Source: Buxus sempervirens (Eukaryota > Streptophyta > Magnoliopsida > Buxales > Buxaceae). From it: a stretch of 64,000 nucleotides of DNA. The notes beneath the pieces were generated by a model that did not search any database, had not been told where the DNA came from, and saw only the letters and a program-made list of their open reading frames with translations. Each line of letters starts with the position of its first letter. Position 1 is the first letter of the stretch. Below, piece by piece: positions 61,931 through 64,000 of this stretch. The stretch lies in contig OX387182.1 in NCBI GenBank assembly GCA_947561395.2, positions 42,463,949 through 42,527,948 of the forward strand, given 5' to 3'. Made by a program: the position numbers and the translations under genes.

Positions 61931-62790
61931 GAATTCTGAAAAACATAGGGAATCTATGTTAAGGGTACTTCAGGGGGCCCATGTGCCTAAAAATATTGGA
62001 CTAGACCAACTAGGCCGGATGGTTGGGCAAATTTTATCCCACAATGTCATAACTTTCTCTGAGACTGAAATCAGCCCATCAGGGTACCATTATGTTGATC
62101 CTTTGCACATAGCCGTGCTCAGTAAAGGTTGCATGATAGCCCGGGTTTTGATTGATAATGGGTCGGCTCTGAATGTCTACCCATTAATAACCTTTGTTAA
62201 GCTCGGTCTGGAGCAACATAAAATCAAACAAAATGGAAGAATCATAAGAGCCTTTGATAGCTCTAAAACACACTCCCTAGGGGAGGTTGAACTGCCGGTC
62301 ACAATTGGACCGTATATTTTTAACATCACATTTGAGGTGATGGATATATCTGCAGCCTTCAACCTACTCCTAGGAAGGCCGTGGATTCATGCAGCTAGGG
62401 CTATACCATCTACCCTCCACCAGAGAATTAAGTATATAAAAGGGCAAAAGGTGATTACAGTCCTAACTGAGAGCTTGGTTCCTCCCATGTGGCCCCCTGA
62501 TGTACCCTTTATAAACATGGAAATGACTGCAGACAAGTTGACATTTCACTCTTTTCAATTTGAAACTGTCAATTTTATACCTGGAGGGCATCAGGAAAAG
62601 GAAGGAAAGATGACCTGTGCAGAGAGGATGGTCAAGAAAATGATGGGAAGGTACAATTTCCACCCTGGAAAAGGTCTAGGGGTTAACCAGCAAGGAAGAA
62701 TAGAACCGGTAAAGGCTAAGAAGCTGGTCCACAGAGCAGGATTGGGGTCCAGATCAAGAGTTTGGAAGGGACAGAAGCAGGAAAAGGCAT
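61931..62790 (+). pseudogene. Aspartic protease and G-patch region of the Ogre/Tat-type element
   Basis: The protease part has RVLIDNGSALNVYPL (active-site Asp) and FNLLLGRPWIHAARA (late block). About 200 bases on comes the G-patch-like YNFHPGKGLGVNQQGRIEP. G-patches are small RNA-binding or helicase-activating modules, and a G-patch after the protease is a repeated find in Ogre/Tat polyproteins. Confidence 0.8.
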
Positions 62791-63680
62791 GAAATTCCCT
62801 CACATTAGGGAAACTTTTCCAAAGATTTCTTATATGATTCAGCTGTCTCCTCCTCAGGATCAGTCCAAACCACCATACTATAATGTCAACCCTTTTCAAA
62901 AGCCTTATGTCCCTACCTTGCAACCATATGTCCCACCTCCACCTACCCAAGCATTGCTTGAGCCTGAACCACAGGCAGAGCGGGAGCAAGACTTTTTTGA
63001 GGACATCCGCCATGACTGAAGGCAACAAAGAAGGAGCAGAGGAGCTACCTTTTATTGATTGGGCTGCAATACAGGTTCCATCTGGGACCAGCCCTACAGA
63101 AGAAGCAGGCGATGCAACTCACCCAGTATTGGTGATTTCTGATGCGGATCCTGAGCTTAACGAGCAGGCTTGTATCCCTGCCCCAGATTCTTTTATCCTG
63201 AATAATTGGGAGGAAACTCCCCTTACTTTTGAAGCCGCGTTTGTTTGGCAAACAAACATGGCTTCCAAAAAAAACTCCATTAGTGGAAAGCCCTTTTCTT
63301 GAAGGTTTTAATGAGCCTTCGTCTTTAGGAAAAGATTTTTTAGAAGGCTCTCAAAAAACACAAAAAGATTTTTCAATTTTTTATAGAAAAGATAAATTTT
63401 TCAAAAAGGTCCAAACCATTTATGAACCATATAAGCAAACGGAATTGGATCGGGTTGAATATGACTTCGACCTTGAACTCAACTTTGACCTAATGGGGAT
63501 TGAAGAAGAGACCGAGGACGAAGAAGACGACCCTCCAAAAGAAATCACATATCAATTAGAGCGTCATGAAAAGGGGGTCCAACCCAATATTGAAGAGACC
63601 ATATCTGTGAACCTAGGGACCGAAGAGGACCCACAAATAGTGAAGATTGGGGTATGCCTATCTGAGGACAGCGGGATGAA
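62791..63680 (+). other. Linker between G-patch and reverse transcriptase
   Basis: Low-complexity, Pro-rich (PPPPTQALLEPEP) then acidic (EEETEDEEDDPPKE) coding-like sequence without a recognised fold. In Ogre elements the protease-RT boundary is where an intron has been described, so part of this may be intronic. Confidence 0.5.
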
Positions 63681-64000
63681 ATGATACGGTTCTTAGCTAA
63701 CTACAAAGATGTGTTTGCATGGTCCTATCGAGATATGCCTGGATTAGACACAGACATGGTTGTACACAGGTTACCAATTCTGCCAGATGTTAAGCCAGTT
63801 AAGCAGAAACTAAGAAGGTTGAAACCTGAATGGACACTGAAAGTCAAAGATGAAGTGGTTAAGCAATTCCAAGCCAGATTCTTGGCGGTCTCCACGTACC
63901 CTGAATGGCTTGCAAATATAGTACCAGTGCCAAAGAAGGATGGAAAGGTCAGAATGTGTATAGACTACAGAGACTTGAATAAGGCAAGCCCAAATGATGA
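63681..64000 (+). pseudogene. Start of reverse transcriptase, cut by window end
   Basis: Reads WSYRDMPGLDTDMVVHRLP, then VPVPKKDGKVRMCIDYRDLN, which are the first gypsy RT blocks. The catalytic box lies outside the window. Confidence 0.82.

Larger units (their letters stand above)
55460..64000 (+). mobile_element. Ogre/Tat-type Ty3-gypsy element, 5' part, continues past window
   Basis: An LTR starting TGTAGACACCCC interrupts segmental copy C and is followed by an Arg-type primer site, a long leader with repeats, gag with zinc knuckle, aspartic protease, a G-patch motif and the start of reverse transcriptase. The remainder and the 3' LTR lie beyond 64000, so insertion age cannot be read here. 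Gag is closely related to that of the gag-only element at 29175-30752. The coding part carries a few breaks and is treated as a fossil. Confidence 0.9.

Overview
This is nuclear DNA from a flowering plant, probably a eudicot. The evidence is GT-AG introns, an AT-rich background, and a dense load of plant LTR retrotransposons (Tat/Ogre-type Ty3-gypsy elements, a probable SIRE-like copia fragment and solo LTRs). No bacterial or organellar signature, tRNA, rRNA or CRISPR array was seen. The species cannot be named from the sequence.

Layout. (1) 1-2712: a minus-strand gene of at least ten exons for a plant Ulp1-like (C48) protease family protein, running off the left edge. (2) 2800-4200: a fold-back array of GTACC-centred repeats and a small tandem duplication. 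(3) 4201-7990, 11738-15204 and 52461-55459: three copies (A, B, C) of a duplicated host segment. Each carries a decayed RNase H fragment, a TATA-driven gene for an 82-residue protein with its frame intact in all three copies, and a decayed exon-like piece. Copy A has gained two MITEs. Copies A and B are separated by a truncated, probably copia, element (7991-11737). (4) 15959-18134: a probable solo LTR. (5) 18753-51814: a 33-kb nested stack. The outer Ty3-gypsy Tat-type element (about 16.6 kb without insertions, 1.09-kb LTRs, TSD GAATA) holds a 13.4-kb gag-only (TR-GAG-like) element in opposite orientation (23384-36811, TSD ACAAG) and a 3.0-kb solo LTR (38045-41076). Past its integrase the outer element carries two antisense plant-mobile-domain (PMD) genes. 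(6) 55460 to the end: the 5' part of an Ogre/Tat-type element with gag, protease, G-patch and the start of RT, inserted into copy C.

Reading the layers: the host segment duplicated first. The Tat element then entered the flank shared by copies B and C, the gag-only element and the solo-LTR parent entered the Tat element, and the Ogre-like element entered copy C. LTR mismatches counted by eye (about 3% for the outer element, about 2% for the gag-only one) agree with that nesting and suggest about a million years or less under a commonly assumed plant rate.

The most interesting points are the paired antisense PMD genes with their own TATA box, the gag-only element lying in the same window as a gag-related fuller element that could help it, leader arrays of tiny hairpins in two different elements, a recurring pattern of family-specific palindromic motif clusters inside LTRs, and the triplicated intact small gene.
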